A stretch of DNA of 64,000 nucleotides from Bradyrhizobium sp. cir1 (GTDB taxonomy: Bacteria; Pseudomonadota; Alphaproteobacteria; Rhizobiales; Xanthobacteraceae): positions 310,001 through 374,000 of the forward strand of contig NZ_JACIHE010000001.1 in the NCBI RefSeq assembly GCF_014198245.1, written 5' to 3'. This document shows, one piece after another, positions 34,182-43,249 of the stretch. The first letter of the stretch is position 1. Every line of letters starts with the position of its first letter. The position numbers were made by a program, and so were the translations under genes. The notes under the pieces were generated by a model. The model was not told the DNA's origin, made no database searches, and saw only the letters and a list, made by a program, of their open reading frames with translations.

Positions 34182-35093
34182 TCAACCCTTTGTCGCACCG
34201 GCGGTCAGGCCGGCAATGTAGTAGTCCATCAGGAATGCGTAGATGATCAGCGGCGGTGCGGCGCCGAGCAGCGCGCCGGTCATGATCTGCCCCCAGTTGA
34301 ACACGTCGCCCTTGATCAGGGTGGTGGTGATGCCGACCGGCAGCACCAGCTGATCGATCGACGTCGTGAACACCAGGGGATAGAGGAACTGCGCCCAGGA
34401 CACCGTGAACGCGAAGATGGTCGCGGCGATCAGCCCGGGCAGCGCGACCGGGATGAAGATCCGCGTCAGGGTCTGCAGCCAGGAGGCGCCGTCGATGAGG
34501 GCGGCCTCATCGAGCTCCTTCGGGATCGAGGCGAAATAGCCGATCATGATCCAGGTGCAGAACGGCACCGTCAGCGTCGGATAGATGAACAGCAGCACGT
34601 ACCATCGGTTGAGCAGCGTGATGCCGGTGTAATCCTGGACCACGCCGAGCATCTTGAACAGCGGGATGAACAGAAGACTGTCCGGGATCAGGTAGGTGAG
34701 GAAGACGCCGGTGGCCAACGTCGCCGAGCCCCAGAACTTCATCCGCGCCAGCGCGAACGCCGCGGGAATGCTGATCAGCATGGTCACGATCACGACCACG
34801 ATCGACACGATCGACGAATTCCAGAAGAAGCGCAGGAACTGGTTCGAGGTGAGGAGCTCGACATAGTTCGACAGCGTCGGGTGGAATACCCACCACGGAT
34901 TGGTCGCCGCCGATATCTCCGCGCTGCTCTTGAGCGAGGTGATCAGCATGTAGACCGGCGGTGTCAGGAAGAAGATCGCGAACAGCACCAGGAAGAAATA
35001 GGACCAGCGCAGCGCCCAGGCGCGGTCTCGGCTCATGCTGCCATACTTGACCTTGCGGGAGGGGCCGGACTTGTCGATTGCAAGCGTGCTCAT
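34182..35093 (-). CDS. Carbohydrate ABC permease (MalG type)
   Basis: A 303-aa permease with six helices. ATG 35093 shares one base with the stop of the upstream permease (TGATG), so it is coupled to it. The EAA loop is 'ELDEAALIDGASWLQTLTRI', followed by FIPVALPGL, the hallmark of MalG-like inner-membrane subunits. The N-terminus 'RWSYFFLVLFAIFFLTPPVY' is the first helix. Confidence 0.94.
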   Translation of the reverse strand: MSTLAIDKSGPSRKVKYGSMSRDRAWALRWSYFFLVLFAIFFLTPPVYMLITSLKSSAEISAATNPWWVFHPTLSNYVELLTSNQFLRFFWNSSIVSIVVVIVTMLISIPAAFALARMKFWGSATLATGVFLTYLIPDSLLFIPLFKMLGVVQDYTGITLLNRWYVLLFIYPTLTVPFCTWIMIGYFASIPKELDEAALIDGASWLQTLTRIFIPVALPGLIAATIFAFTVSWAQFLYPLVFTTSIDQLVLPVGITTTLIKGDVFNWGQIMTGALLGAAPPLIIYAFLMDYYIAGLTAGATKG

Positions 35094-36031
35094 CAGGCTT
35101 CGTTCCCGCGTTTGGTGACATCGCGCAGGATGAAGATCGCTGCGACGGCGAGGATCGGCACCATGAACAGCGAGACGCAGGCGCCGAGCGGAATGTCGCT
35201 GCTCTGGATGCCGACCTGGAACGCCCAGGTGGCGAACAGATGCGTCGTATCCAGCGGGCCGCCCGAGGTCAGGATGCGCACGATGTCGAAATTGGCGAAG
35301 GTGACGATCAGCGAGAACAGGGTGGTGATCGCGATGATATTGCGCATCATCGGCAAGGTGATATGCCAGATCTTCTGCCACCAATTGGCGCCGTCGATTG
35401 CCGCGGCCTCATAGAGCTGGTCGGGCACGGATTTCAGCGCGGCGAGATACATGATCAGGAAGAACGGCGCGCCGTACCAGACGTTGACGAGGATGACGGA
35501 AAAGCGCGCCCAGAAGGTGTCACCCAGCCATGGGATCGGACCGACGCCGAAGAAGGAGAGCGTGTAGTTGAAGGCGCTGTAGGAGGGATCGAACAGCCAC
35601 AGCCAGGCCAGCGTGCTCATCGCCGGCGGAATCACCCAGGGCACCAGCAGCATGCCGCGCCATTTGCGCTGCTTCTTGCCGGGAATGTTGTGGACGAAAT
35701 GCGCGACGATGAAGCCGATCAGCGCCTTGAAGATCACGGCGGTGATCGCAAAGATGCAGGACTGCTGCACCACCATCCAGAACGTCTCGCGCTTGAACAG
35801 GAAGGTGAAATTGCCGAGGCCGACGAATTTCGTCATCGCCTTGTTCAGCGTCGCCAGATAGAGCGAATAGAAGGCGGGATAGAGCACCAGCAGCGCGATT
35901 AGTAGGATCAGCGGCAGCGTCAGGAAGAACGCGACCGTCGATTTTCGCCCGAGCGCATTGCGCAGACTCTTTCCCTTGCGCGCGCCCGTCGCACGGGCGA
36001 CGCGACCTCGCTCAACGACGACATCGGCCAT
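35093..36031 (-). CDS. Carbohydrate ABC permease (MalF type)
   Basis: A 312-aa permease. ATG 36031 gives MADVVVERGRVARATGARKG, then the first helix 'AFFLTLPLILLIALLVLYPA'. The EAA motif is 'QLYEAAAIDGANWWQKIWHI', followed by TLPMMRN. It forms the translocation pore with the MalG-type partner. A 141-bp gap containing a hairpin separates it from the binding-protein gene upstream. Confidence 0.94.
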   Translation of the reverse strand: MADVVVERGRVARATGARKGKSLRNALGRKSTVAFFLTLPLILLIALLVLYPAFYSLYLATLNKAMTKFVGLGNFTFLFKRETFWMVVQQSCIFAITAVIFKALIGFIVAHFVHNIPGKKQRKWRGMLLVPWVIPPAMSTLAWLWLFDPSYSAFNYTLSFFGVGPIPWLGDTFWARFSVILVNVWYGAPFFLIMYLAALKSVPDQLYEAAAIDGANWWQKIWHITLPMMRNIIAITTLFSLIVTFANFDIVRILTSGGPLDTTHLFATWAFQVGIQSSDIPLGACVSLFMVPILAVAAIFILRDVTKRGNEA

Positions 36032-36129
36032 GTCAGAATCCTTAGGGTCAGTCTTCTTGTAAGCAGTCCAACCTTGGAGCCGGCCATAGCGGTCGGCCTC
36101 AAATCCTGCGGATAGGAGGGCGGAGCCCT

Positions 36130-36158
36130 GGCGGCTCACGCACGTGGCGCGAGCCGCC
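36130..36158 (-). promoter_or_regulatory. Intergenic stem-loop between binding protein and permease
   Basis: GGCGGCTC / GAGCCGCC, an 8-bp perfect stem with a 13-base loop and no T-tract, 15 bp after the binding-protein stop. Such stems commonly protect the upstream message and so raise binding-protein levels over those of the permeases. Confidence 0.5.
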
Positions 36159-36172
36159 CGGCACAGCCCGGC

Positions 36173-37513
36173 CTAGCTCCGCATGAAGCCTTCGCACTCG
36201 CCCTCGGCCCAGGCGAGCGCCTGCTCCATCGTCTCGCCCCGCGCAAAGCGCAGCGCCATCTTGGTCAGCGTCGCCTGGAAGTAGATCTGTTGCGCGATCT
36301 TGGGCGGCGCGGGCGACGCCGCGATCGACAGCGTCTGGTGCTTGTAGGGGTCCGGATAGTGGAAGAGCGTTCCCTTCGGCGGCCCTTCTTCCGCCCAGGT
36401 CGGGAACTTGCTCATGTTCGCGTAGGCCGGCAGGTCGTAGCCGCCGCTCACCGCAACGAACTTCTCGATCGACGATGGCGAGGACAGGTGAACGAGCAGG
36501 CTCTTGGCCGCCTCCTTGTTCTTGCCGAAGCTCCACACGCCCCAGAAGTAGGGCAGGTACGGTGCGAACCGTCCCTTCGGACCGGACGGGAAGCCGTGCG
36601 TCCAGCACTGCTCGGCGACCTGCGGCGCATCGCGCTTGGCAACGGCCCAGGCGCTCGGCGGATTGAGGATCATCGCGCCGCGGCCGGAGATCAGCCATTT
36701 GTTGTTCGAGGCGTCATCCCAGGACGGTGCATCCGGCGGCAGGAAGGCGATCAGCTTCTTGTAGAACTCCATCGCCTGGCGAACCTGGTCGGTCTTCACC
36801 GTGATGTCGCCCTTGGCGTTGACGAGCTCGGCGCCGAACGACTGGAAGATCGCGCCGGCGGTGTCCACGCTGTCGGTGGTCTCGCCGAGACCGATGCCGA
36901 ACGCGAAGCCCGCCTTATGGCAAGCCTCGGCCGCCTTCAGGAAGGTCTCCATGGTCCAGTTCTCGACCTTGGGCGGGCCGCCGGCCGGATACATCTCCTG
37001 CACGTCGATGCCGGCATGCTTCTTCATCAGATCGATGCGGGAGCAGGGGCCCTTGATCTGGCTGCCCGGTGTCGCGGGGGTCGCGAGCCATTTGCCGCCC
37101 GACTGTCCGAGATATTTGACGGTGCCGTTCACCTCGCCATTCTGCTTGAGGAGCGGCTCCATGATGTCGTTGAGCGGCTCGAGATTCTCGGCATAGGCCT
37201 GCGGCCACCAGCTCGGCATCTGCAGGATGTCATGACCCGACTTGGCCTGGGCCTCGGCGGCGGCGGTCAGCTCGAGCTTCTTGTTGTTGCTGGTGATGTA
37301 GTCGATGGAGACTTCGACCTTCTCCTTGGCGGCCCATTCATTGACGAGATCGGTCGAGGCCTTGTTGGCGCCCGGCACCCAGTGGTCCCAGAAGCCGATC
37401 GACAGTTTGCCGGCGGCGTAGGCGCCCCGGACGTAGGGCGCCGTGATCAGCGCCGCGGAGGACATTGCAGTGGCAGCCACAAATTGACGTCGCGTCAGTG
37501 TCTTGCGTGACAT
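36173..37513 (-). CDS. Family 1 extracellular sugar-binding protein (Tat exported)
   Basis: A 446-aa binding protein. ATG 37513 after GAGGAAACGAG; the N-terminus 'MSRKTLTRRQFVAATAMSSA' is a twin-arginine signal. The body shows SBP_bac_1 features: 'KLSIGFWDHWVPGANKASTD', 'ILQMPSWWPQAYAENLEPLN', 'WLISGRGAMILNPPSAWAVA' and 'SPSSIEKFVAVSGGYDLPAY'. First gene of the importer operon. The ligand is unknown; the linked hydroxyacid dehydrogenase suggests a sugar acid or polyol. Confidence 0.93.
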   Translation of the reverse strand: MSRKTLTRRQFVAATAMSSAALITAPYVRGAYAAGKLSIGFWDHWVPGANKASTDLVNEWAAKEKVEVSIDYITSNNKKLELTAAAEAQAKSGHDILQMPSWWPQAYAENLEPLNDIMEPLLKQNGEVNGTVKYLGQSGGKWLATPATPGSQIKGPCSRIDLMKKHAGIDVQEMYPAGGPPKVENWTMETFLKAAEACHKAGFAFGIGLGETTDSVDTAGAIFQSFGAELVNAKGDITVKTDQVRQAMEFYKKLIAFLPPDAPSWDDASNNKWLISGRGAMILNPPSAWAVAKRDAPQVAEQCWTHGFPSGPKGRFAPYLPYFWGVWSFGKNKEAAKSLLVHLSSPSSIEKFVAVSGGYDLPAYANMSKFPTWAEEGPPKGTLFHYPDPYKHQTLSIAASPAPPKIAQQIYFQATLTKMALRFARGETMEQALAWAEGECEGFMRS

Positions 37514-38018
37514 CTCGTTTCCTCGCTTGGGTGTTTTATTGTTCTGGTGTTTCCTCAACTCTTCCGAGTTTTGCTTTTGATTTTCTTGTTGACGTTTCTT
37601 GTTGGTCGTTTCTGTCGGTGCGCCGTCAGCGTCGATCCGGATCGTGCGCCGCGCGGCAAATTGGTAGCGCGATCAGATCATGATTGATCGCGTCTGTCGA
37701 GAAAGCCGAAGGCGCTTCGTCTAGAACTAACGTTGTGCCCGAATGTGCGGCAATACCGCTGGCATCGCGCGCCGGAGCTGAATCGTGCTCCCTCGTTTTT
37801 GCGACGCACACATCGCGTCAGCCGATCGGGAACGATCCGTGCGCAATTACGCCGCAGTTCCGAATAAGCCTCCATAACCGCTTCGCGCGAAACGCTTTTC
37901 GGGCGTGGACAGCAATTGGCTGCGTCTGGACCTCGAAGCGGCGGAAACGATAGTGTTGCAAGCAGCGGGGTAGGTCCCACCCCGACAGAGGCCAATCCGT
38001 TCGACGATGGAGACGAGA
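37514..38018. other. Intergenic region with possible operator
   Basis: About 500 bp between divergent genes. The first 100 bp, the leader of the importer operon on the minus strand, is AT-rich and A-rich on the transcribed strand. At 37668-37692 lies CGCGATCA-N9-TGATCGCG, a perfect 8-bp inverted repeat that could bind a regulator of the importer. No coding signal is convincing in the rest. Confidence 0.5.
37668..37692. promoter_or_regulatory. Inverted repeat upstream of the sugar importer operon
   Basis: CGCGATCA and TGATCGCG are separated by nine bases, 155 bp upstream of the binding-protein start. Symmetry suits a dimeric repressor or activator. No regulator gene is adjacent. Confidence 0.4.
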
Positions 38019-38840
38019 ATGATGCACCCGGCACCGCCAGCGCGACATTACTTGCGACGATCGCTCGCGCTGGGGTCAGTGCTCGTGTTGCTGCTCGGTG
38101 TCGCCGCAGTCGCGAACGCTCAAGGATTGGTCAAAGGCGTCCAGGAAGGGGCGGCTGCCGGGAACAAGGCGGCCGGCCCGGTCGGTGGCGTGCTCGGCGG
38201 CGCGATTGGCGGTGTAGTCGGCGTCTTCACCGGCGTGCTCGGCGTTGGCAACAATAACAATGCCAATCAGGCGCCGGCGGCCAAGGATGCTGGTAAGGAC
38301 GCCAGCAAGGATGCCAAGCAGCAGCAGGGTGCCGGCAAGGACAAGGACGCCAAGAGCGCCAAGGAGAGTACCAAGGCGGGCAAGGGCGCCAAGGCGAGCA
38401 AGGAAGCCAAGAACGCGCCGAGCGCGCCACAGGACAACAAGGATAAGGACGTTACCGTCCTCACCCAGCCCGGCGCGCCGCAACAGACCGCCGAGCAGAT
38501 CGTGGCCAACAGCGATTCCTATATCGAGCGGATCAAGACCGAGTTGAACCTCACGCCCGACCAGGAGAAGCATTGGTACGGCTTCTCGAGCGCCATGCAC
38601 TACCTGGGGCACAATGGTGCAGAGCGGCTCAACCTGCGGGTTGCGCGCGCCAAGCGGGATCCGCCCGACGACATCATCGAGCAGATGCGCAATGAGGCGC
38701 AATTCCTGATCGACCGCGCCTCCGACCAGCGCAATGTCGCCGACGCCGCCGAGCCGCTCTATTCGAGTCTCGATGACAAGCAGAAGCAGGTCTTCATTCA
38801 GGAGATGGTGCGCCTCAGCCACGAGCGTGGACTGGATTGA
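38019..38840 (+). CDS. LTXXQ-motif (Spy/CpxP-like) secreted protein
   Basis: About 273 residues from ATG 38019 (GGAG six bases upstream; 38007 and 38022 are alternatives). Signal peptide 'YLRRSLALGSVLVLLLGVAA' to ANAQG. A Gly-rich segment follows ('GGVLGGAIGGVVGVFTGVLG'), resembling a glycine-zipper membrane hairpin. Then comes a Lys/Ala/Asp-rich linker of about 70 residues. The C-terminal domain starts 'IKTELNLTPDQEKHWYGFSS', carrying the LTxxQ motif, and ends 'YSSLDDKQKQVFIQEMVRLS'. Spy/CpxP-type proteins act as periplasmic stress chaperones; the Gly-rich and Lys-rich additions are unusual. Confidence 0.82.
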   Translation: MMHPAPPARHYLRRSLALGSVLVLLLGVAAVANAQGLVKGVQEGAAAGNKAAGPVGGVLGGAIGGVVGVFTGVLGVGNNNNANQAPAAKDAGKDASKDAKQQQGAGKDKDAKSAKESTKAGKGAKASKEAKNAPSAPQDNKDKDVTVLTQPGAPQQTAEQIVANSDSYIERIKTELNLTPDQEKHWYGFSSAMHYLGHNGAERLNLRVARAKRDPPDDIIEQMRNEAQFLIDRASDQRNVADAAEPLYSSLDDKQKQVFIQEMVRLSHERGLD

Positions 38841-38952
38841 TCAAGTTGAAGCGGATTGCGGGCGCCTGAATTAACGGCGCCCGCCACGAACTCGTGAATC
38901 CTCTCCGCAATTCGGTTATGATTAGCTTCGCGAGGCTGACTGCGGGGTTGAT

Positions 38953-39330
38953 ATGGCGGACGGACTCTCCGTTTTCCTGGTCGAAGACGAGGCGTTGATC
39001 CGGATGATGATGGCCGACATGGTGGCAGAGCTCGGCCACCACGTCGTCGCGGAAGCGGACAATGTCCGGGACGCGAGCGCCTTTGCGATGACCGCGCAAT
39101 ACGATTTCGCCATCCTCGACATCAATCTCATGGGACTGTACGTCGATCCCGTCGCCGACTTGATCGAGCGCCGCGGCAAGCCGTTCCTGTTCGCCACCGG
39201 GTATGGGCCCGAGTTGCTGCCGTCCTTGCTTCGCCGCAGGCCCATCCTGCGCAAGCCGATTTCGATCGATCAGCTCAAGGCCATGATCGATTCGATGTTT
39301 CCGGAAGCCACAGCGCAGACGCCGCGCTGA
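38953..39330 (+). CDS. Single-domain response regulator
   Basis: A 125-aa receiver-only protein. The acidic pocket is 'VFLVEDEALIRMMMADMVAE', the phosphoacceptor Asp is in 'YDFAILDINLMGLYVDPVAD', Thr is in 'FLFATGYGPELLPS' and Lys in 'PILRKPISIDQLKAMIDSMF'. No output domain, so it acts by protein-protein contact or phosphorelay. No kinase is adjacent. This CheY-like type is abundant in bradyrhizobia. Confidence 0.92.
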   Translation: MADGLSVFLVEDEALIRMMMADMVAELGHHVVAEADNVRDASAFAMTAQYDFAILDINLMGLYVDPVADLIERRGKPFLFATGYGPELLPSLLRRRPILRKPISIDQLKAMIDSMFPEATAQTPR

Positions 39331-39386
39331 GCGACCGCAAAGATGCCGCGCCGGCGACGCGCCGCGCCGGGAGCGCCAACGAAATT

Positions 39387-39412
39387 GGCCGCCCGTGGGG
39401 CGGCCGTTTCAC
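39387..39412. terminator. Bidirectional terminator-like hairpin
   Basis: GGCCGCCC-GTG-GGGCGGCC stem between the response regulator and the convergent small membrane-protein gene; only short T-runs (GTTTC / AATTTC) follow on each strand. Confidence 0.5.
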
Positions 39413-39431
39413 GAAGAAATCCGTCGCGGCC

Positions 39432-39593
39432 TCAGATCAGGCCGGCACTGAGATCGATGCCGCGCGCCATCAGGCCGAACGAGGCGAGGAGGCCTGCGCA
39501 GCAGAACAGCAAGATGGTCTTGAACGAAGAACTGGCGAAACGCGTTTCGGCGACGGCCGGCATTGCGGCGAGCGAAATCATGCTCATGTTCAT
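39432..39593 (-). CDS. Small membrane protein
   Basis: A 53-aa ORF from ATG 39593 directly behind a GGGGGG(A) ribosome-binding run. It has one hydrophobic helix ('FKTILLFCCAGLLASFGLMA') and a polar N-terminus, and ends RGIDLSAGLI. No recognised family. Confidence 0.6.
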   Translation of the reverse strand: MNMSMISLAAMPAVAETRFASSSFKTILLFCCAGLLASFGLMARGIDLSAGLI

Positions 39594-39732
39594 TCCCCCC
39601 TTTTGTTGGTCCTGAATTGCATCAGGTGAGGGAACTCCTAGAGCAAAAAGTTTGACGTGAGATTGCGAGGGATCCCTAACGGAATCGCAACCGGCACGCA
39701 CCAGCGCGCGTGCCGTGTCGGGATCGCAAGTT

Positions 39733-39936
39733 TCAGCTGCGGCCGTTCCTCAACACGGTGGCGATGGTATGGGCGGTCATGGCGGCGCGATCAGACGCGC
39801 GCTGGGCGGCCAGCCGGTCTCGCGCCTTCTCCTCGATCAAGAGCTCGATCAGGGCGAGCCGCTTGTCCTCGTCATCCGCCTCGGTCAGCAGGCGATGATA
39901 GCGGTGATAGTCGAATCCTACGTCCTGCTTACGCAT
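39733..39936 (-). CDS. Small acidic/helical hypothetical protein
   Basis: A 67-aa ORF from ATG 39936, with a GGGGGCG ribosome-binding region. It is almost wholly helical and charged: 'YHRYHRLLTEADDEDKRLAL', 'ELLIEEKARDRLAAQRASDR'. I know similar short proteins in Bradyrhizobium genomes but no function. It is separated from the next gene on the same strand by a 160-bp gap. Confidence 0.6.
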   Translation of the reverse strand: MRKQDVGFDYHRYHRLLTEADDEDKRLALIELLIEEKARDRLAAQRASDRAAMTAHTIATVLRNGRS

Positions 39937-40051
39937 GTCACGCCCCCGCAACTAACGCCACACACTGGACGGATTGTTTCTCATAGGAAACAATCGGGCA
40001 AGCACGATCCTGCGTGGAACCGCGCTTTCGGTGCAATCAGCTGTGAATTAG

Positions 40052-40077
40052 TTAATGGACCGGATTAATGGACCGGA
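40052..40077. repeat. Tandem 13-bp direct repeat
   Basis: Two exact adjacent copies of TTAATGGACCGGA lie 21 bp downstream of the glk stop (which ends at 40098). Confidence 0.8.
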
Positions 40078-40097
40078 CGACCCCTGCCGGCGGCGCT

Positions 40098-41075
40098 TCA
40101 ATCCGGATTGTGGTCGGCGAACATCTTCAAGCCGAGGAAGCTCGCATCGGGCCTGGTGACCAGCCGGGTCGGAATGTTGCGCAAGTAATCCTGGAAGCGT
40201 CCCTTGGCCTCGAAGCGGGCGCGGAAGGCCGAGGCGGCCAGGAATTCGGGAAAGCGCGGGACGATCCCGCCGGCGATATAGACGCCGCCGCGGGCGCCGA
40301 AAGTCACCGCGAGATTGCCGGCGACCGAGCCGAGGGTGGCGCAAAACATCTCCAGCGTCGCACGGCTGTGCGCACAACTGCCGTCCAGGGCCGCCTTGGT
40401 GATGGCAGCGGCATCGCGTTGCGGCACCTCCGCGCCATCGACCTCCGCCAGGGCCTCGTAGAGGCTTTGCAAGCCCGAGCCGGATAGCGCGCCGCGCTCG
40501 ATCGAGACATGGCCGAGGCGCCGGCGCAAGCACGCGATCACGCGTTCCTCGCGCTCGTTCTCGGCCGGCAGCGTCGCATGTCCGGCTTCGGTAACGACGG
40601 CCAGGCGTGCTCCATGGCGCTCGACCAGACAGGAGACGCCAAAGCCGGTTCCTGGCCCGACCACCAGCAGCGGTTCTCCGGGCAGGCCGTCCAGTCCGCC
40701 GAGCGGGATCAGATCGGCCGGCTGCAAGGCGGGCAGGGACCAGGCCACAACCTCAAAATCGTTCAGCACGTGGACGCTGTCGAAGCCGAGCGCCGGCTGG
40801 AGCTCGTTGCCGTCGATGACCCAGGGGCTGTTGGTCATGACGCAGCGGTTGTTGGTGACGGGGCCCGCCACGGCCAGCACGGCCCGTCGGGGCGGCTCGC
40901 CGCCGGATTTGCGTGCCAGCACATCGGCGATGGCTTCCCGGACGGTCGGGAAGTCGGCGACCTTCACGTAGTCGATCGCGCCGGTCTGGTTACCGTCGCC
41001 TTGGCTCAGCGCAAAGCGCGCATTGGTGCCGCCGATATCGGCGAGAAGAATCTGTTCTGTCTTGCCGATACCCAT
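40098..41075 (-). CDS. glk: Glucokinase
   Basis: A 325-aa ATP-dependent hexokinase of the bacterial Glk family, which phosphorylates glucose for the Entner-Doudoroff/pentose phosphate routes. Signatures: phosphate-1 'LLADIGGTNARFALSQGDG', 'AVAGPVTNNRCVMTNSPWVI', catalytic Asp in 'SVHVLNDFEVVAWSLPALQ', adenosine region 'LLVVGPGTGFGVSCLVERHG' and 'GGVYIAGGIVPRFPEFLAAS'. ATG 41075 fits family length (about 320 aa); the longer frame to 41204 is not supported. Apparently monocistronic. Confidence 0.94.
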   Translation of the reverse strand: MGIGKTEQILLADIGGTNARFALSQGDGNQTGAIDYVKVADFPTVREAIADVLARKSGGEPPRRAVLAVAGPVTNNRCVMTNSPWVIDGNELQPALGFDSVHVLNDFEVVAWSLPALQPADLIPLGGLDGLPGEPLLVVGPGTGFGVSCLVERHGARLAVVTEAGHATLPAENEREERVIACLRRRLGHVSIERGALSGSGLQSLYEALAEVDGAEVPQRDAAAITKAALDGSCAHSRATLEMFCATLGSVAGNLAVTFGARGGVYIAGGIVPRFPEFLAASAFRARFEAKGRFQDYLRNIPTRLVTRPDASFLGLKMFADHNPD

Positions 41076-41344
41076 GGCCCTGTGGCTGCCGCGGCCTTGC
41101 CGGCCCTCGGGAACCCCTGTCTCCGTTCCTGATCCGGTCCGCGACTGCGCGGACGGTCCGAGAATCCTCGCTTGATTGTGCCTAGTCAACACGGACAGGG
41201 CCAAACCGTTGCATCCCGGGAGGTATTCTGGCCATCAGCGCGGTATCGCCACACGCTGACAGTGGTTGCGAAGCTGCGCCGGAAGATCGACAGTGGAGGG
41301 AGCGTTCGGCGCCCGGCGCCGGGCGAATGGCGTGGAGCCTTGCG

Positions 41345-41971
41345 ATGAAGATTGCCGACCGCGACGTGCTGCTGGTGATCGACGTGCAGAACGACTTCTG
41401 CACCGGCGGGGCGTTGGCCGTGCCCGGCGGCGAGAAAGTCGTGCCCGCCATCAATCGCATCGCCCAAAAATTCGCCAATGTGGTGCTGACCCAGGACTGG
41501 CATCCGGCCGATCATGTCTCCTTCGCGCCGAACCATGCGGGCAAGCAGCCGTTCCAGACCATCGAGCTGAACTATGGCACGCAGGTGCTTTGGCCGTCGC
41601 ATTGCGTGCAGGGCACGGCCGGCGCCGAATTCCACGAGGAGCTGGACGTCACAAGGGCGAGCCTCGTGGTGCGCAAGGGCTTTCGCCGCGGCATCGATTC
41701 CTATTCGGCGTTGTTCGAGAACGACCACAAGACGCCGACGGGCCTGCTCGGCTATTTGCGCGAGCGCGAGCTGAAGACCGTTTTCGTCGCGGGACTCGCA
41801 CTGGACTTCTGTGTCCGCTTTTCGGCGGAGGATGCCCGCAAGGCGGGGTTCGAGGTCGCGGTGATCGAGGATGCCTGCCGCGGCATCGATCTCGACGGCT
41901 CCATGGCTGCGGCCCACCGGAGTTTTGGCGAGCTCGGCATTTCCGTCATCAGCTTCGAGGCATTCCTGTGA
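41345..41971 (+). CDS. pncA: Nicotinamidase
   Basis: A 208-aa cysteine amidohydrolase deamidating nicotinamide to nicotinate in NAD salvage. The catalytic triad is visible and in E. coli-like positions: Asp13 ('VIDVQNDFCTGGALAVPGG'), Lys111 ('VVRKGFRRG') and Cys156 ('LALDFCVRF'). Metal ligands are Asp51 and His53 ('TQDWHPADH') and His86 ('WPSHC'). NAD synthase is encoded 1.3 kb downstream on the same strand, with a PhaC-like hydrolase gene between, suggesting a salvage cluster. Confidence 0.95.
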   Translation: MKIADRDVLLVIDVQNDFCTGGALAVPGGEKVVPAINRIAQKFANVVLTQDWHPADHVSFAPNHAGKQPFQTIELNYGTQVLWPSHCVQGTAGAEFHEELDVTRASLVVRKGFRRGIDSYSALFENDHKTPTGLLGYLRERELKTVFVAGLALDFCVRFSAEDARKAGFEVAVIEDACRGIDLDGSMAAAHRSFGELGISVISFEAFL

Positions 41972-41987
41972 GAGGCGCGAGATAGAC

Positions 41988-43106
41988 GTGGCGGAGAAGA
42001 CAGGCAAACAGCCGGGCGGACCGGATCACGTGCAAGAGGACCCGCTGCTGTGGCCGTTTGCAGCGGCGCGGCTCGCCATGGATGCCTGCTTCTGGTGGAT
42101 GGAGCGCGGGCCGGCTGAGCCGGTCGTCGACAGCAGCCTGCCGTGGACGACGCCGAGCACGGTGGCGCTGGAGCTTGCGACCATGCGCCTGCGCGAATGC
42201 ACGACGGACCGATCCGGCCAGCCGGCGCTGGTCTGCGCGCCCTATGCATTGCATCGGGCCCTGATCGCCGATTTCGCGCCCGGGCATAGCGTGGTGCAGT
42301 CGCTGCAAAATGGCGGCGTCGACCGGGTCTATCTCACCGACTGGCGGTCGGCCACATCGGATATGCGCTATCTCTCGATCGACAGCTACCTGTCCGATCT
42401 CAACGTTGCCATCGATGAGATCGGCTCGCCGGTCGATCTCGTCGGTCTGTGCCAGGGTGGTTGGCTGTCGCTGCTCTATGCAGCGCGCTTTCCCGCCAAG
42501 GTGCGGCGGCTGGTGCTGGCAGGCGCACCGGTCGACCTGTCGATCGACTCGGCGATGTCGCGGCTCGCCCGCAACGCGCCCGGCATGGTCTACGACCAGC
42601 TCGTCGCGCGTGGCGGCGGCAATGTCAGCGGCAAAGAGATGTTGCGCGTCTGGTCGAAGGCGCCGAGCCGCGAGGATATCGCAGCCGCCTTGCAGAAGGA
42701 GCTCTCGGACGAGGAAGGCGCGGCGCTGCTCGCGCGCTTCGACCAGTGGAATGTGGAGCCCCTCGATCTGCCCGGCACCTATTATCTGGAGATCGTCAAC
42801 TGGATCTTCCGGGAGAACCGGATTGCCGGTGGCAATTTCGTCGCGCTCGGCCGTCGGATCGACCTGAAGGACGTCAAGGCGCCAATCTTCCTGCTGGCCG
42901 GCCTCGACGATGAGGTGGTGCCGGCGACGCAGGCGCTCGCCACCGCCAAGCTTGTCGGTACGTCGCCCGCCTTCATTGCGGCGGCGTCCGAGCCGAGCAA
43001 CCATCTCGGCCTGTTCATGGGCGCGCGGACCCACGCGCATGCCTGGCCCCGGATCGCCCACTGGCTGCGGGACGATCTGTCCGGCGTCCTGGCCCGCAGC
43101 GCTTGA
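41988..43106 (+). CDS. PhaC/PhaZ-like alpha/beta hydrolase with Cys nucleophile
   Basis: A 372-aa cytosolic protein starting with GTG at 41988, 16 bp after pncA. The nucleophile elbow is Gly-Leu-Cys155-Gln-Gly in 'PVDLVGLCQGGWLSLLYAAR', i.e. cysteine as in polyhydroxyalkanoate synthases, not serine. Asp is in 'LLAGLDDEVVPATQAL' and His in 'SEPSNHLGLFMGAR'. 'VYLTDWRSATSDMRYLSIDS' resembles the PhaC/PhaZ 'DWR' segment. At 372 aa it is much shorter than class I PhaC (about 570-600 aa). It could be a short PHA synthase-like acyltransferase or a depolymerase relative. Its position between pncA and nadE is unexplained. Confidence 0.75.
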   Translation: MAEKTGKQPGGPDHVQEDPLLWPFAAARLAMDACFWWMERGPAEPVVDSSLPWTTPSTVALELATMRLRECTTDRSGQPALVCAPYALHRALIADFAPGHSVVQSLQNGGVDRVYLTDWRSATSDMRYLSIDSYLSDLNVAIDEIGSPVDLVGLCQGGWLSLLYAARFPAKVRRLVLAGAPVDLSIDSAMSRLARNAPGMVYDQLVARGGGNVSGKEMLRVWSKAPSREDIAAALQKELSDEEGAALLARFDQWNVEPLDLPGTYYLEIVNWIFRENRIAGGNFVALGRRIDLKDVKAPIFLLAGLDDEVVPATQALATAKLVGTSPAFIAAASEPSNHLGLFMGARTHAHAWPRIAHWLRDDLSGVLARSA

Positions 43107-43249
43107 GGTCGCCGGGCGCTGGACCGGCCGATGCGCAAATCCGTTATGCATGATGGAGGATGGCCTGCACGGGGCCAGATCGATGGGCTACATATGATTG
43201 GAGCTGACGGCGGCGGCCGGCCGGACGAGATTTAAGGGTACTGCGCTCG

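Noticed and set aside
33108..35414. 768-codon open frame opposite the importer ATPase and permease
   Set aside because: Antisense shadow spanning two well-supported genes; no signal of its own.
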